Notes: a model not told the origin generated them from the sequence alone. A DNA stretch of 64,000 nucleotides from Taxillus chinensis (GCA_023512835.1 CM042085.1:5990062-6054061); one strand, 5' to 3'; positions 34,901-48,000 are shown, numbered from the stretch's first letter. Made by a program: numbers and translations.

Positions 34901-35362
34901 AAAGGGTAATTACCAATGGCCATGTAAAGTAGTTTTCGAGGACGAACGATTAAGAAGAGACGATCAATGTAGTCAAAGATACTCTGAAAAACTTCTTGAA
35001 AGGTTGTCGGAGGATCGATCTGACAAGCAATACCAAAGAACAGAACAAGTCGACAAAAATATGAAATTAAAAGAAACAAACAAGCAAAGAAGAAAAAAAA
35101 AAGAGCATATAGAAATTAAGGAGAAGGGAACATGATCATCGTTCGGGTGGAAGCAGGGGTGAATGATCCCATTCATGTCCAAGTAGAGATTATCGAATTC
35201 GCCGTTGGGGTTGGGCGAGGGCGTGGTGTCGCCGGAGGCAACATCATCATCGTATCTGTTACTAGCGTCGCTGTTCTCGACTCCTTGTGTTTCTGGGATA
35301 GCTTTAACAACTATATTCGGATACTTATTTACCAGCCATCGGTAAAACGCAGGAACCCCCAT
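27994..35362 (-). CDS. XRN-type 5'-3' exoribonuclease without zinc knuckle (23 exons)
   Basis: A plant XRN (XRN2/3/4 group) enzyme that degrades 5'-monophosphate RNA. Exons on the minus strand: 35362-35132, 35019-34914, 34296-34220, 34117-33926, 33751-33632, 33558-33496, 32025-31942, 31864-31691, 31597-31520, 31427-31278, 31207-31103, 31002-30904, 30806-30714, 30603-30533, 30443-30315, 30215-30139, 30054-30014, 29901-29827, 29737-29586, 29361-29269, 29185-29110, 29030-28966, 28864-27994. They sum to 3222 nt, an unbroken 1073 aa. Active-site blocks present: GVPAFYRWL (2-10), [11 protein letters not shown] (D62), [25 protein letters not shown] (206-217), [13 protein letters not shown] (243-255) and [12 protein letters not shown] (332-343). 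The XRN C-terminal domain ([25 protein letters not shown]) follows, then a Gly/Arg/Ser-rich tail. The usual CCHC knuckle between DADLIM and [11 protein letters not shown] is missing. An in-frame ATG 27 nt upstream exists, but family N-termini begin MGVP. Whether it is nuclear or cytoplasmic cannot be told. Confidence 0.9.
28915..28952. repeat. (GA)n microsatellite in XRN intron 22
   Basis: About 19 GA units on the plus strand (CT on the gene strand), between exons 22 and 23, near the branch-point/polypyrimidine side of the intron. Confidence 0.95.
32371..33236. mobile_element. TIR element (MITE/Pack-type) in XRN intron 6, carrying a C2-domain gene fragment
   Basis: The ends form an imperfect inverted repeat: left TAGTTTGACAATGTTGTG, right (complement) TAGTTTGCGATTGTTGTTGG. 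Both are followed inward by a subterminal GTGTTTGRTAA word. Near the right end are two perfect stems, GCTTCTGCTTAT/ATAAGCAGAAGC (33184-33210) and AAACTGCTT/AAGCAGTTT (around 33061-33087). The middle (32600-33010) is GC-rich and coding-like, quite unlike the AT-rich ends. This is the structure of a non-autonomous DNA transposon that has picked up gene sequence. A target duplication is not evident. Confidence 0.55.
32660..33008 (+). pseudogene. Captured C2-domain gene fragment
   Basis: Read on the plus strand, opposite to XRN. One frame gives [20 protein letters not shown], then two TGA codons where tryptophan is expected. After a frame change comes [31 protein letters not shown] and [20 protein letters not shown]. 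The pattern 'HVIAWVDPG..YST ... LEI.RMG... [10 protein letters not shown] ... GDG..PEGHI' resembles plant C2-domain (SRC2/CaLB-like) proteins. Calcium and membrane binding is typical of that family, but this copy has stops and a frameshift and has no start, so it is not functional. Confidence 0.5.
34361..34443. repeat. Foldback hairpin in XRN intron 2
   Basis: Outer arms are a perfect 13-bp inverted repeat, GGTCTGCTTGATA (34361-34373) and TATCAAGCAGACC (34431-34443). Inner arms TGCTCGACA (34396-34404) and TGTCGAGCA (34413-34421) form a second stem with an 8-base loop. An outer TGCCTT/AAGGCA pair lengthens it. The arms between the stems are unequal (about 22 versus 9 bases), so the fold has a large bulge. 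It could be a MITE remnant or a young inverted-repeat small-RNA source. Confidence 0.7.
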
Positions 35363-35459
35363 TCCCCTCTCTCTCTCTCTGAAACTCACTCAAAGATGGA
35401 GACCACTGTGAGAGTGAGAGTGAGAGCAGAGAGATACGAAATGACTTTGACTTTTCATT

Positions 35460-37480
35460 TATGAAACCAGCGGACCATAATAACTATACTTTGAGTGAGG
35501 GAGTCAGTTTTATGGATGCAAAATGTGGTCGACAAAATCCACGATAATAAATTCCAATTATTATAATTTATTATTAATGATTTAATATAAATATTTTATT
35601 TATAATTTTTAAATGATAAATTTAAAATATTTATGTCTTGATAAGAAGTTTTAATATATTAATTTTAGTGTTTAAGTTTTATTAATAAATTATTTTATAT
35701 TTTATAATATCTTATTAAAGTGTAATTATATAATTTTAATATTTAAAATATATATTTTAAAAGAAATTATAATTTTTATTTTTTTATTTTTTATTCTTTT
35801 ATATATATATATATTAATTAACAAGAATAAAAAAACTTCAAGGCTAAGAAAAACCCCGTGGTTTGCATCCATTCTTTGAGTGCCAGGAGAGAGAAATGCA
35901 GAGAAAATAAAGGCAGCTAATTACACGTGGGTCCCTTTTTACTATGTGACTTTAAATTTTTAAAAATTAAAAAAAAACAAAATAAACAAACAGCTACTAT
36001 ATTACATATATTTTTAATCGATTTTAAAAAATAATTATTTTAGATTTTAAATTTCAAACTACAACTATAATAAAAATTAAAATCATACAATCAAAACATA
36101 AAATCAAAAATTTGTACAAATACCCCCTCACCTCATAATTTAGTGTAAGGCTTAAAAAAAACACTTGAGTCTAAATAATCCGTCTCTCTCTATCCATCAA
36201 ATAATGTTGTAAGATTGACTATTTACTTCTTTGCTAAAACATGATACATTTAATATATTATCTCATAGCTTGTGTTTGCTTTTTTAACCTATTTATGCTC
36301 TTATATATCTTTTTTGGTTTTTTTAACTATAAAAGTAGTTTGGTATGCTCTTGGAGAGAACAAAAAATTTCCTCACAGACTAACTTTATACTAGATGAGC
36401 TTTTTAACCTTGGAGTGTTGAACCTCTCACAAATCTTTCCAATACAAAGAGAAATAACTTTTCCTTAGTTACATGCTTACTTATGCTTTTAAAAAGGGTT
36501 TAGATTGATCTCAAGCGTGAATAATTATCTCACCTAATGAAAAAGCCTAATAAAAAAACGAAAGCAAAAAATGTCAAGGTTATAATAATTTGAATCAATG
36601 TTTAACGCAACATAATATCATATAATTATTATACCAATTTCATGTTTGAGTTCTCTACAAGTGCGGACAATTATAACCATCAATATATATGGACTTAAAC
36701 TTGTTATACCTATGATAATAAATGAACAATGATGTAATTAGGTTATAATATGGAGTATTTTAACTGAAATTAGGTTCAATTTGAAATTTAAGACATTAAA
36801 AGATAATTTATTGTATTTTGATGAATTAAGTAAATTTTATGGTATTTTACATTAAAGTATATTATTATAAAATAAATAAATAAAACAGGAGAATAAAGAA
36901 GAGGGGTTGAGTATCGTTGCCATTGCCGTTCTAGCATAAGTGCACGGTGAGAAGTGAAAAGAAAGGTGATCGAAGATTATCAATATTTGAACAATTAAGT
37001 CTTAATTTTATGATTCAATATTTTTGTAACGAGATTAATTGGTTGGTAATTGCATGAATCAAGAGACATATATGGCATTGTGATGAATCGAAGATTTTAA
37101 ATATTAAAATTATATGATAAAACTTACTATATGAGAATGACAATTCTAGTGTTTCTGCGTAATTTTGCATAAAACAATTGTTTTTGGTGTTGTCTTTAAT
37201 ATACTAATCTTACCTATTCCCCCTATAACAAATATTAATTCCACGTCTTTTAGCTCCAAAACTTTGGTGATAGTCTGGTGATATGAGTGAATCAATGCTA
37301 AAGTGACATCTCAAATAAAAGATGAATCAATCTGTCCCCGAAACTAAGATCATTTCAGACTGCACATCACGGCAAATAATATCAAAATATCAATTTGTTC
37401 CGCTTTGAATACCACTTTTTTTCCTCCCAGTGGGAGATAAAAATTAAATTACATAAGAAGAGCGGTTTATCAGCTGTCAA
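35460..37480. other. AT-rich region between XRN and FAF-like genes
   Basis: Presumably XRN promoter in the first few hundred bases (minus strand). A CT/GA patch sits at 35366-35381 in the leader. The rest has poly-A/T runs and no gene signal. Short frames at 36241-36468 and 37395-37674 have no recognisable domain. Confidence 0.4.
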
Positions 37481-37737
37481 TGGCGTCGAAGCCTCCAAGG
37501 GCCCTCTGTCTTCCACGCGCGCACCTTTCAAAACAAACAAGCAGGAGCCAGGAGGAGGGACACCGTGTCAGTGTGTCCCACTTGTCCCTTGGTTATTTTA
37601 TTTTATTATATAACCCCCAACCAGCTAACCTAAACGGTCGAGGGTACTATGGTAATTATCGGTTGGTTAATTAATTAAATAAAATTATGGACGAGCTAGC
37701 TTGCTCCTGCTATCGTCAATTCGTCATCATCATCCAA

Positions 37738-39045
37738 TCAGTTCACGAGCTGGTTTCGATACCTCACGCCTCCTAAATCAAGATAGATATTGTGGGTTCC
37801 CTGCAGCCCCCATAACAGAGGCACCAAGCACTCCGTCTCATTCGCTGGATCACTCCACATCAGCACCGGCGACGATTGGGGCACCGGCGGCGCTGCGACT
37901 ATCAGTTTGTTGTTCTTAATATTGCTCTTGAGCGGCGGCGGCGGCGGCTGCTGCTGGGCTAGCGAGCTGAGAACCGCCGCCGCCTTCGGCGGCTTAGTGC
38001 GACGCCAGCAGTACTCGTAGTCGTTGAATGGGGAGGAGGTCGGCGGCGTCGGGATCAGCCGTGCCACCCTGGGCCCAACGGCAGACAGCAGCTTTGGCGC
38101 CGCCCCTGCGTCCTCCGGGAACTTGATCACCACCTCATTGAACCTGGTCGGCGGCCATGGCGGGGTAGTCTTGCTCTGGGCCAGGCCCACGAGATGAGTC
38201 ATGCTGTTTCGCAGGCCCACGAGCTGTGTCACGCTGATCGTAGAAGACGGCTTTGGCACCCTGGGCACCGGCGCCGCTGCTTTCTCCACCGTTTTCGTTG
38301 CCGTCGTTTCTTCCCCAGCGACGTCGTTTCCCCAGTCGGAGACGAGGCTGAGGACGAGCCTCCCACCGCGGCGTTCGGCGCGGAAATGCTTCGCCTGCGG
38401 AAAGACTTCCACCACCAGCCGCCCGTTGTCGCGGTGGGACTGCATCTTGGGAGAGTGGGAACGCAGCGGCGGAGGAAAGCTTCGTGGCTGAGGCGGCGGC
38501 GGCGGCGGCAGCAGCGGTCGCTTGTACTTGACTGGCCTCACCACCTCATCCTCCCGCGGTTGTCCCACTTGTTCCTTGTTCGCGCCTAATTCCACTCCCT
38601 CCGGCGGTGGAGAGAGGGACGAGAAGGAGAAGTCGTCGGATCCGTTTTCGGATCCAAGGTTCTCGGTGCAGATCTGGAGGCTGATTTGGCTTAGAGCGCT
38701 CTTAGATCGCTTCACCAGAGGGTGAACATAAGGAGCAGAGCCTTCCTCGTCCTCGTCATTTGCCTTCTGGAACATAATTGAGCTCCAGATATCCATCCGC
38801 CCAGCAGGCCTTTCTTCTTCTTCTTCCTTTCCCGCCGGCGGCCCCAATACTGACGTCGCTGCTCCGCCTTGGACGGGGCTCACTCCGACCCCTGGCGGCG
38901 AAGTAGATGACGTCTCGAACGCGAGCTTTTGCGTCTTGGATGACGTGTCGGCGGAGAGAGCCCTCCTTAGGGACGCCGCGTTGGCAGTTTTGGCGGCGTC
39001 GGGGCGGAGGATGGTGCCGATGCCCTGCTTTTCGGCGAAGACCAT
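37738..39045 (-). CDS. FAF-like protein (FANTASTIC FOUR family)
   Basis: An intronless frame of 435 aa starting MVFAEKQGIGTIL. Family landmarks are present in order: RMDIWSSIMFQK (83-94), YVHPLVKRSKSALSQISLQI (106-125) followed by CTENLGSENG, then a proline run. Next is the FAF domain (about 188-240), with SFPPPLRSHSPKMQSHRDNG and RLVVEVFPQAKHFRAERRGG. The C-terminal part includes FNDYEYCWRR and PLLWGLQ. FAF proteins of Arabidopsis act in shoot-meristem size control through the WUS/CLV circuit. The longer FAF-like members, to which this size and layout belong, are often annotated as 'FAF-like, chloroplastic'; that location is not evident here. The start was chosen at 39045 because the sequence before it is low-complexity and leader-like. 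The frame nevertheless stays open to an ATG at 39351. Confidence 0.9.
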   Translation of the reverse strand: MVFAEKQGIGTILRPDAAKTANAASLRRALSADTSSKTQKLAFETSSTSPPGVGVSPVQGGAATSVLGPPAGKEEEEERPAGRMDIWSSIMFQKANDEDEEGSAPYVHPLVKRSKSALSQISLQICTENLGSENGSDDFSFSSLSPPPEGVELGANKEQVGQPREDEVVRPVKYKRPLLPPPPPPQPRSFPPPLRSHSPKMQSHRDNGRLVVEVFPQAKHFRAERRGGRLVLSLVSDWGNDVAGEETTATKTVEKAAAPVPRVPKPSSTISVTQLVGLRNSMTHLVGLAQSKTTPPWPPTRFNEVVIKFPEDAGAAPKLLSAVGPRVARLIPTPPTSSPFNDYEYCWRRTKPPKAAAVLSSLAQQQPPPPPLKSNIKNNKLIVAAPPVPQSSPVLMWSDPANETECLVPLLWGLQGTHNIYLDLGGVRYRNQLVN

Positions 39046-39164
39046 GCTGCTGATGCTGTTGTTGAGTGGTGTATACGTGGGCTGACAAGTGGACAGTTCT
39101 TTACTGTTTTGTTTATCTGTGTGTGCGGTGGACGCCAGCTGCAGGGATCGGATATATGAGAGTG

Positions 39165-39202
39165 TGTGCGAGTGAGAGAGGGAGAGAGAGGGAGAGAGAG
39201 CT
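39165..39202 (-). repeat. GA-rich (CT on gene strand) tract in the FAF-like leader
   Basis: Interrupted GA repeats about 130 bp upstream of the preferred start, typical of a plant 5' UTR or core promoter. It also encodes the Ser/Leu-rich part of the open upstream extension. Confidence 0.7.
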
Positions 39203-39351
39203 GAGAGTGACAAGTGTGGATGGTGTGTGATATGTCGGTGAGGGGAGGGATGAGAAACCGAGGCCTGGAGTGATGGGGTATTTGTAGTGGCCGTGGTGGG
39301 TCCCGCCAAGGAACCGAGTTCATGGGACCCACCTTTACTATTAGGGTGCAT

Positions 39352-42300
39352 ATTATTAATTTTATTTATTTATTTATTATGATTTTAATTATATTACCAA
39401 AATATAGGATAGGTTATTAGGTTTGATATTGTGTTGTTATTTTTAAAAATTATAAGATAATTTTTTAAAATTATATCATTTATTTACTTTTATTATTATT
39501 ATTATAATTAATTATGTGTTCATCATAAATATTTATAGCATGTTTGATATGAAAAAATAGAATGCAATAGAATCAAATTTATTTTTACTTTCGCTAAAAT
39601 TAGGAGAGATAATGATTCATTATCTTGAAATAAATATTACCATAAAAAAGCTAATATTCATTATCTCTAAAATTAGATCATTCCCTTACATAATGTAATC
39701 GATTTGATAATCATACCAAAGGCAAGCTAATCAAACACAGGAGGTGGGGTTGGGCTGACGACAGCGCCGCGCAAGGGATGCGGAGGTGACGACAGCGCTC
39801 CAGGGGGGGGGGGGTTTGATGTTGCCATGAGATTATCTATTATCTATCAACATCTTATACACTTCAATCAAATTTAACAATTGGCCTCAATGTTAATTTT
39901 CCACTACTACAATTTACACTTCCATGTGCATTCTCTCTCTATCTTTCCATTGTGGATAGTGTAGAGGTAAGTGAGATTGTTTTTTTGTTTTTTAAATTAT
40001 AATGACATGAAAGTCATGTTAGAGTTGTATGTCAGTCAATTATACTGCGGTTGTAATTTGCTTACAAATATAATTATTCTATGACTTTAATTTTATCAAA
40101 CCTAATTAGGACACCTATAATTTAACGTTGCAAATACTTATAGGTTGATCTTCAAACCCATCTCAATTTTTTGGATAAGATAGATTGATGAAATTTATTT
40201 GATCTAATTCATGCCCAAAATAAAATTTAATCGGATAGTTAAATATTAATGTGTTATAATTTTACCCGTAAGTAATTAATATAAATAAATTTTCAAAATA
40301 TTATTTACTAAGAAAAAAAACTCCCAAATAACTAAATTTTGATTCCAAATTAAAAGTGATAAAATTATTCTTTGTACCATGAATGTCATCGCTTTTCATT
40401 TAATTAATTGCGATCGCGCAAAATATGTCTAATCAGATGCACGGCTCCCAAGTCCACCTATAAATCTTAAACTGAACGTTTTCAACCATAGTCAAATCAG
40501 CACACGTTATTCTATTTGATCTACCTATTTAACGAGGCCTTACTTTTAGTGGAAAGGGTATAAAGGCTTTGGATTAAGACGGTGTCTTTCACGTAGGTCT
40601 CCATAGGTAGAATAACTTGCAATTAGATAAAAATGTCCCTCGTATGCATTCAGCCCCCCTCTCCATCCATCACATTTATAAGTAGTAATATCAAATTTTA
40701 AACTGAATTAACGCAGCGTGAAAATTATAAGATGTTGATCAAATTTTTTATCCATGTTATTAGTTTGAAACATATTAAAAAAATAATAATAATCAATTTT
40801 AAAATTAAAAAAATAAAAAGTAAATTTTATATGTTTCATATTATGTTATTGTGCAAATAAATGGTATAAGAACATTTTTATTACTGTTGGATTGATATTA
40901 TTATTTTTTAAAATTTTTTATTCATATCAATCTAAGCAGAAAAAGTATTTATGTACGAATTTTCTATGTAAATAGACTTTTCTAATTTATTTATAATTTT
41001 AGAGAGACTTAGTTGTAGTCGAGTCCCATAAAAGAGAAAAATTTTAATTAATAAGATTCCTTATGCTAATTAAAACTAATAAATTTTTTTAAAAATATTA
41101 AATTAATTACTAGTAAACAAAAAAATCATCATCATTCTCTTTCAATTGGCATCGCATTATTTGCTCATGCCTGAAAAGAATTGTATCGTGAATTCATTAT
41201 AAGATACCACGACACACAAAGTTTCCAACAAATTAGTTCTCCTTCTTAATGCATTAGCCATCCATTTCTTTTAAAATTGATTATTTTATTTATATTTATA
41301 TAAATTATATATATATGTGTTTGGAAATATTTAAAATATTATTTTATGTTTATTTTAGTATATATAATAATAATGGTAATAAATAAATCAAGGCCAAATT
41401 AGAATATAGAACTTGACAGTAATTAAAAATTTATGATAACTAAAATAAAGTATTTTAATGAGTTTGATAAGTTAAAGTTTGCAATAATGTTTTATGACGG
41501 AAGAAAGGTAAATTGAGCATTTCTTTCAAAATACCTATGATATTATAATTAATGTGCTTTTTAAATACAAAAATAATAATATAATAGTAAATTTATCAAA
41601 AATTAGCCTATGTTTAATTAAGTAAATGTTTTCTTACAAATTACAAGTAAAGGGTGAAATTAGATAAATACATTTTTGTAAAGACTCGGTTATAAAATTG
41701 AATTTTTTTATTCATTATATGCTCTTGAGAAGGATGCTAGAATGGTGATGTGGTCATTAACTCGATTGTTTGTATTATAATTGAGCATGATTTAAAGATT
41801 GGAGGCTTAACGACAAATTTGGTAATTCATTAGGATTTTTAACAGGTTTTCTTAGTTTTAGATAAGATATTAATTTAATATAATAATAAATAAAATTAAA
41901 ATAAATAAAAGAAAGCCAGAGAAAGACAGAACCTACTTGTGCAAAAATACAAAAAGTACTTTGATGGAAAAGATGGAAGATGAAAACGCATAGAAAGAGG
42001 AACCATTGGATTAGGGATTGATCTTCGTGTAAGTTGTACTGTTAATTTAATTTAGAAAATCCATTTATATCTCTTCAATATGTTTTCTTCATACTTAAAA
42101 TTTCAACTCATGTTGTTGAGTGATTAACATATAATTTATTATTCTAAGGTTTCAATGTAAAAATGATGAATTCTAGCTTATTTTATTTTTAAAATGTTGT
42201 TGTTGATAAATGTAATATGTAAATGAATAGTATTTTACAAATAAACAACAAGTTAACAAGATTAAATTAATAAATTAGCATAGAGAAATTCATGTATAGG

Positions 42301-44590
42301 CTTTACTTAATGAACTATGAACAATTGAAGTGTTTGATTCTATTTTGGGAATATTTTTAATGAGTGCAAGTCGTATGTAGATTTTAAATTACACCTATCA
42401 TACATTTTAACCTAAATTTGGGTATTTTGGGGGGATCGTAGATAGATTTGGAGGTGTTTGAAGTGATGTAAAATGTCAGATATGTCATGGCATGATATAG
42501 TTTGTCTTATTTGAAGTGTTATTTTCGACGTCATTTTTGAGATGGTTCTAATAAAAATTGACGTGAGGCCTCGGGGCAACATTAATACAACATATTTTGG
42601 TTAATTTATACTATCTACAGCTATTTTTGGGCCTATTAGGCACATGTGATTTATATACTATGCTTGGATTGTCTATAGCCATTTGTATTAACTTGTTGAG
42701 CCAATTATGGTTTCATTATAATATTAATGAATCATTGGTTGGTTGGCAATTTTGATTTCTAATAAGTCATTTGATTTGGGCATGTGTTACTTGTCATCTT
42801 ACATTGAATATGTTAGCAAGAGTTTAAAACTTATATCATACAGTCACAATATAAGGCTGTCAACCCTGCTTACTAATGAATGGTGTATGTTGGGCTTACT
42901 TTACACGAGTCAAGGACCTAATTAGTCTAGTTATAGCTTAGGGGTCTATGCCTAGCTCTCCCCATTTGAAATTGTTGTCAATACTTCAGATAAGCGTACA
43001 CTTCACTTCACTTTCTCTACCCCCGCTAATCAGCTCCCCCTACACTATAGCTTTCTATCTGCTTTTGTCAATCCATTTCAAAGATGCCCATTATGGGTAA
43101 GGAAAAGATGGATACACCTGCTTCTTAGACGTGAGGTACTTTGAAATCTCAAACTGTTCCTCGTTTCAAAGTAACTCAATTACAAATCAAACTATCCATA
43201 CTTCATTGAGAACCAAATGTCTTCAATTGTTCGAGATGTGACTCCCTAACTTGAACCAAAGTAATCTAGTATATAGATGATGAATGTAAAATTGATCCAA
43301 ACCCTCAACACTTGGCCAAAATATTGGAAACTCGAGCATTGAAATACTACATTATTCATTGTACTGCATACTCAAGGCTTTCACACTTCAATGCATCTCT
43401 TACCGCATTATCCAAATAGTACTATTGACAAAAATTACAATACACCTGTTGAACTAGGAACAACATAATGAAAAACACTATGTAAATCACTAATTATCTA
43501 TATCAAACATTGTAATCCAAATCTCAAAACATTTTAAGTATCATGTATCTTGTTTCATCATTTATGAATATCCAAGGACATAAAGACGATAAATGAGATG
43601 TTTAACTTATCAAAGTAAATTCATTTCATAAGAGAAGCAACATGGATGTACCTAATATGAACGCTTATTATGTTGAGAGAAAAGGTTGAACTTGTCATCG
43701 GAAAGTTGAATTAACAATTGAACATTATCATCGTGTAAATTTTTTTTGTACTGTAATAGATTTTCAATTGCAAGAATTAAATCATCGATTTAATGAGTTA
43801 GCAGTGAAATTGTTTATTCTTGGTTTTGCTTATCGATTCTCAAGTTATGCATTAGACTTTTTAGAATTAATGATATTTGTGAGTCCATATATAAGTTTTA
43901 TATGTAATACTTTATTAATCTTAGAAAAGAACAATTGAAAACATAACTTCACCAATTATAAGCTTAACGTAAGTCAAGGTTTGAATTTTCAAGGATTGTT
44001 AAGTATTTTTGAACTATGTGAATAGTTAGTTAGAATATAAAAATTAATTTTTGACGGATAAGTTTTTAGAGCTATGCTTCTGTATGCTTACTCTTTTCCA
44101 TTTCTACCATGGAATATTTTTAACTGCAAACATCATTAAAATTATACTTAGTAATAAATTTAAAGATGAGTTTTTTGACTCATTTTTTTGATGTTATACA
44201 TCGAAAAAGAAATTAACATAACATTTAACATAGCTTCAACCATAGATTAATTATTTTCGAAATATGCCAGCTAGTATCAAGTTATACTTGGATAAGTATT
44301 TGAACCGAAAATGAAATTGTATCCTAAAACAACTATCTATCTATAGCTCTTTTTATTCAAATATTTTGAGTTTATACCTAAACCCCGGCCCCCTCAAACT
44401 TCCTCGGTTTATCACTCCATGCACAGAAACTCTGTAACCACAGTGCATGTACGTGCATGCCGGGTAGTATTTCTCGTATTGAAAACTAACATAATCATAA
44501 GTTGGATAAGACTAAATTTAAGTCGTAAACCTAGCTAGAGATAGGAATAAGAATATGGGTACAGCCAAATTAGACTTTTGCAATTAGTCC
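39352..44590. other. Gene-poor AT-rich intergenic region
   Basis: About 5 kb with no coding signal. Noted in passing: TTTATTTATTTATT tract near 39360, a G-run near 39803-39813, and a small GC-richer patch around 39745-39810 without a frame. A 60-codon frame at 42743-42925 has no domain. The stretch about 42950-43750 is less extreme in AT and could be old transposon sequence, but I recognise nothing in it. Confidence 0.5.
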
Positions 44591-44618
44591 TATCATATAA
44601 TTTTTAAGTAAAAGCAAA

Positions 44619-44647
44619 CAGATGAATAAATAAATAAATAAATAAAT
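44619..44647. repeat. (AAAT)n microsatellite
   Basis: About seven AAAT units. Confidence 0.9.
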
Positions 44648-44827
44648 GTAGGTGTACATGCAAAAAGATCAGAGAGCATTTGGTTCTCCGAATCCAAGTT
44701 GCACTGAGACTGACAAAGTGGGAAGTCTGATCCTGATGGGAATGAAAGCAGGGGCCTAAATTTTCCTGCAAAAATAATAAGGAGAAAAAGAAAAAGAAAA
44801 AGAGGGGAAAAGATAGAAATCTGCATT

Positions 44828-45040
44828 TTACGAAATTGGTTGGTTGTTTGGTTTTTCTAGAAGTGGCAACGTTCGATCTTCGCACAGAAGCAAAGCTTTC
44901 TGGTCCTTGACTCGCGCTCGGCGCATCTTTGTCGGTGTCTGTAGATGTACCTTTCGGGGATTGCGATTGCGACTCTGTTTGCTGCTGGTTGGTGATATTC
45001 GTGCTTTGGTCGTGTCCCTGTCGACCATAATGACGTGAAG
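44828..45040. other. Short GC-richer island, coding status unclear
   Basis: About 200 bp with higher GC than its surroundings and open frames on both strands. The minus frame is Arg/Lys-rich (45028-44828, MVDRDTTKARISPTSS...). The plus frame is Arg/Leu-rich. Neither shows a known domain or a good splice continuation. It could be the first exon of a small basic protein, a promoter-associated island or a remnant. Confidence 0.25.
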
Positions 45041-48000
45041 CTTTAAGAAAAATTAAATTAAATTAAATTAAAAGCTCCCCCAACACTTTTCTGTTGAGCT
45101 CATCTGGATCAATTCAGGATAATTCCGGCAGATATATTATATATCCTTGCTAGTGCTGCCGATGGAGAAAAATAAGATTCTAATATTGAAAACAGACCAA
45201 ATAAATAAATAAATAAAGGAAGGAAGGAAGGAAGCTTGAGCTCAATTAATTTTTCAGGCTAAGGTTGAAACCTTATATATCTATCCATCACTGTTTTAAT
45301 TGAATGGTCTATTTTACTTTTGAATTTTGCATATTTATCTCATTCATCAAATTTGTAATTAACAACTTTAATTAAAACCAATAGTTATCATAATTATTTT
45401 GTTTGTTTGTTTTGTATTTTGGTTTGCTGCTTGAAGTTCTGTCGTGTCTAGCTCTGGTTATAATTGAAGTTACTGTTTTAATTAAGCTCTGGTTTTCGAT
45501 CTTCACATCGCAAATAGCCAAACCTTGCATGGGGGTTATGTGTTCCACTTTTGAGAGCTCAACATCACTCAAAAAGGCTTACGGACTTGGGCCACTTGGC
45601 AAAACTAAAAATTGTATATACATGGGCGTGATAAATTTTAATTATTTATTAAAAATTTTATATGAAGTTATATACTAAATTTAAGAGATTGAGAAACTAA
45701 AACTACTTTAAATGAAATTAATGTTGAAACTGTGTAACCGTAAAGATATGAGATATGACAGTATATGAAAAAAATAATAAATTTATAAATTAATTAAATC
45801 AGTTATTAGCCAATCAATTGCACTTATTATTTTTTTAATTATATCAAAAACTTCTCCATACACACTCAAAATATCCCTTTTTGCTTTTGGTGCTAAACCA
45901 AGTTATAAAAGTAAACACAAAGTCGGGTTGGCATTTTTATTTATTTATTATTATTTGTGGTAGCCTCAATCTGTTCTAAATGAAATTACTAATATATTGA
46001 CGCTCAAGCTCAAGAAAAAATCCTATATATCCAAAAGACTAATTCATTACATGGGGAGCCAAAAAAAAAAATAGTAACACTGTTGATTGGTGTGACATCC
46101 TTAACAATTGTCTTCCCTCACATCAGAGAAAATATAAAGTTTTAAAAATACATTCAATGTTCCCCTGCAATGGAGAATCAAAGCTTAAATATTCTTATGG
46201 AACCCGAATTGAAGTTTCCTGTTTCCCTCCACGTTGTATGAACAAATATACAGGACGCGTGTTTCAAGATTTTGTGGGGGGGGAAAATTAATATTTAATG
46301 GGTGGAAAAAATCATGGGAAAGTTGATCGTTGAAGAAATTCGATCGCCTCCAGTGCAGCAGCTGGGTGCTTTACGATCGCTTTTATTCGCTGGAAGGAGA
46401 CTTCTTGCCTATCAGTGGGGGCAAAAAAAAAAAGAAGAAGAAAAAACACCGCTAAAAACAAAAATATATAGGTGAATAATCACTGTTCTATTCTTTTATT
46501 TATCGGGGAGATAGAATTTTAAAAAAACATGCTCCAGTACCAATCTATTTTATTTGAAAAAAGGAAAAATTACTGTAGCCGCTTTTCATTTGTTCAATCT
46601 TCACCTGGGGGCACGGCAAAGCAACGGCGGGCGGAGGACGGTACGGTGCCTCGGTGGTTGAACGGATCTGAGGTTGAAGATGATAGTAACAGATGAATAA
46701 GCAAAATTTGAGATGGAGATGATGGTAACGTTGAATGGATCTGATGATGGTCGAACGTATAACTATTTTTTATTATTAAAATAACAATATATTATTATTA
46801 TGATGTATGAAAAAAATAGTTTTAAAATTTAAAATTATGAAAGAGTATATATATTTTTTATTAAATTTTAAAGATTAATTTGATGAAATCAATATTAATG
46901 TTTTTAATTCTCCATGTTACATTGTTATTTATACTTTATTATTTAATTTTGCTTCTTCAATCATCAATAATCACTTTATCAAACCAAGCTATGTGCATAG
47001 CACGAAGGGAGAATAATCACTCTCTTAGTGCACATATATACTTTATATATGCATATCAATATTAAATTTGTGCTTCACTCCAACAATAATCACTATCGTG
47101 AATTGCTGACATTAACAACATTCATGTTTTCACTCAAATAGTAATCACTACCATCAGCCCGGATGGCAAAAATTGTAAATTGAATGGATGTCTTTTCAAA
47201 TTTTGTTGAATGTATTCACCAAAAACATGAACTTAATTAATTGAAAAGTAGAATTAAAGTGAAAACAAAAAAACATTTTCAACTGAATTTGTACTATTGA
47301 TGGAATAAGTGAGCATAGCAATGAGGCAGGTTATGTTGGATATCCGTCCTGCTCGACTCTATTGGGACGGGTTTGACATCGACTTAACCGGATTTGGGAT
47401 GAGTTTGGAACAAGTTTATCGGACCCGTCATGAATTTGAGACGGATTCGAGATATGAGTGACTTATTCCAATTATTGGGATAGATTTAAGATATTAACTT
47501 AATCGGATTTGAGACTGATTTTTCTTAGATAAAATAAGTGTAGGATAGGGATGATCCATTTTAAATCCGTCTCGTTATTATCCTTAGAAACAAAGTACAA
47601 AAGTACTTATGTTAATTTATAATGATATTTAATTATCAACAAAAGTCAATGTAACAAATAAAATTTGCATAATTAATTGTAACATGATTTTGTTTTTCTT
47701 GTCGCTTAAAACCCACGGGCAAAATATTCTCTCTATCTCTCTCTTGATTAATATTTCTAAAGCACTATTTAAAAAAATCTTCTTCCTTTCTTTCCATATG
47801 GTTCTCCTTCCGTATATATATCTTGATTCAAACAAAGATAACTGTTACATAATTATGAAACCACCATTGCAGTTACCAATTTAACTTGGCCACATATCTT
47901 TATTAGTTTCATATGTCATTAAGGATCAGTGACTTTTATTGTTGAAATATCCAATTATTTCTTATCAGTTGACAACATCATAGGCTTACAGTTTGAGGTT

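Noticed and set aside
37790..38725. Plus-strand frames over the FAF-like gene
   Set aside because: Shadows of the minus-strand FAF coding sequence.
46640..46670. 'GGTGCCTCGGTGGTTGAACGG' tRNA-like string
   Set aside because: No cloverleaf partners found.
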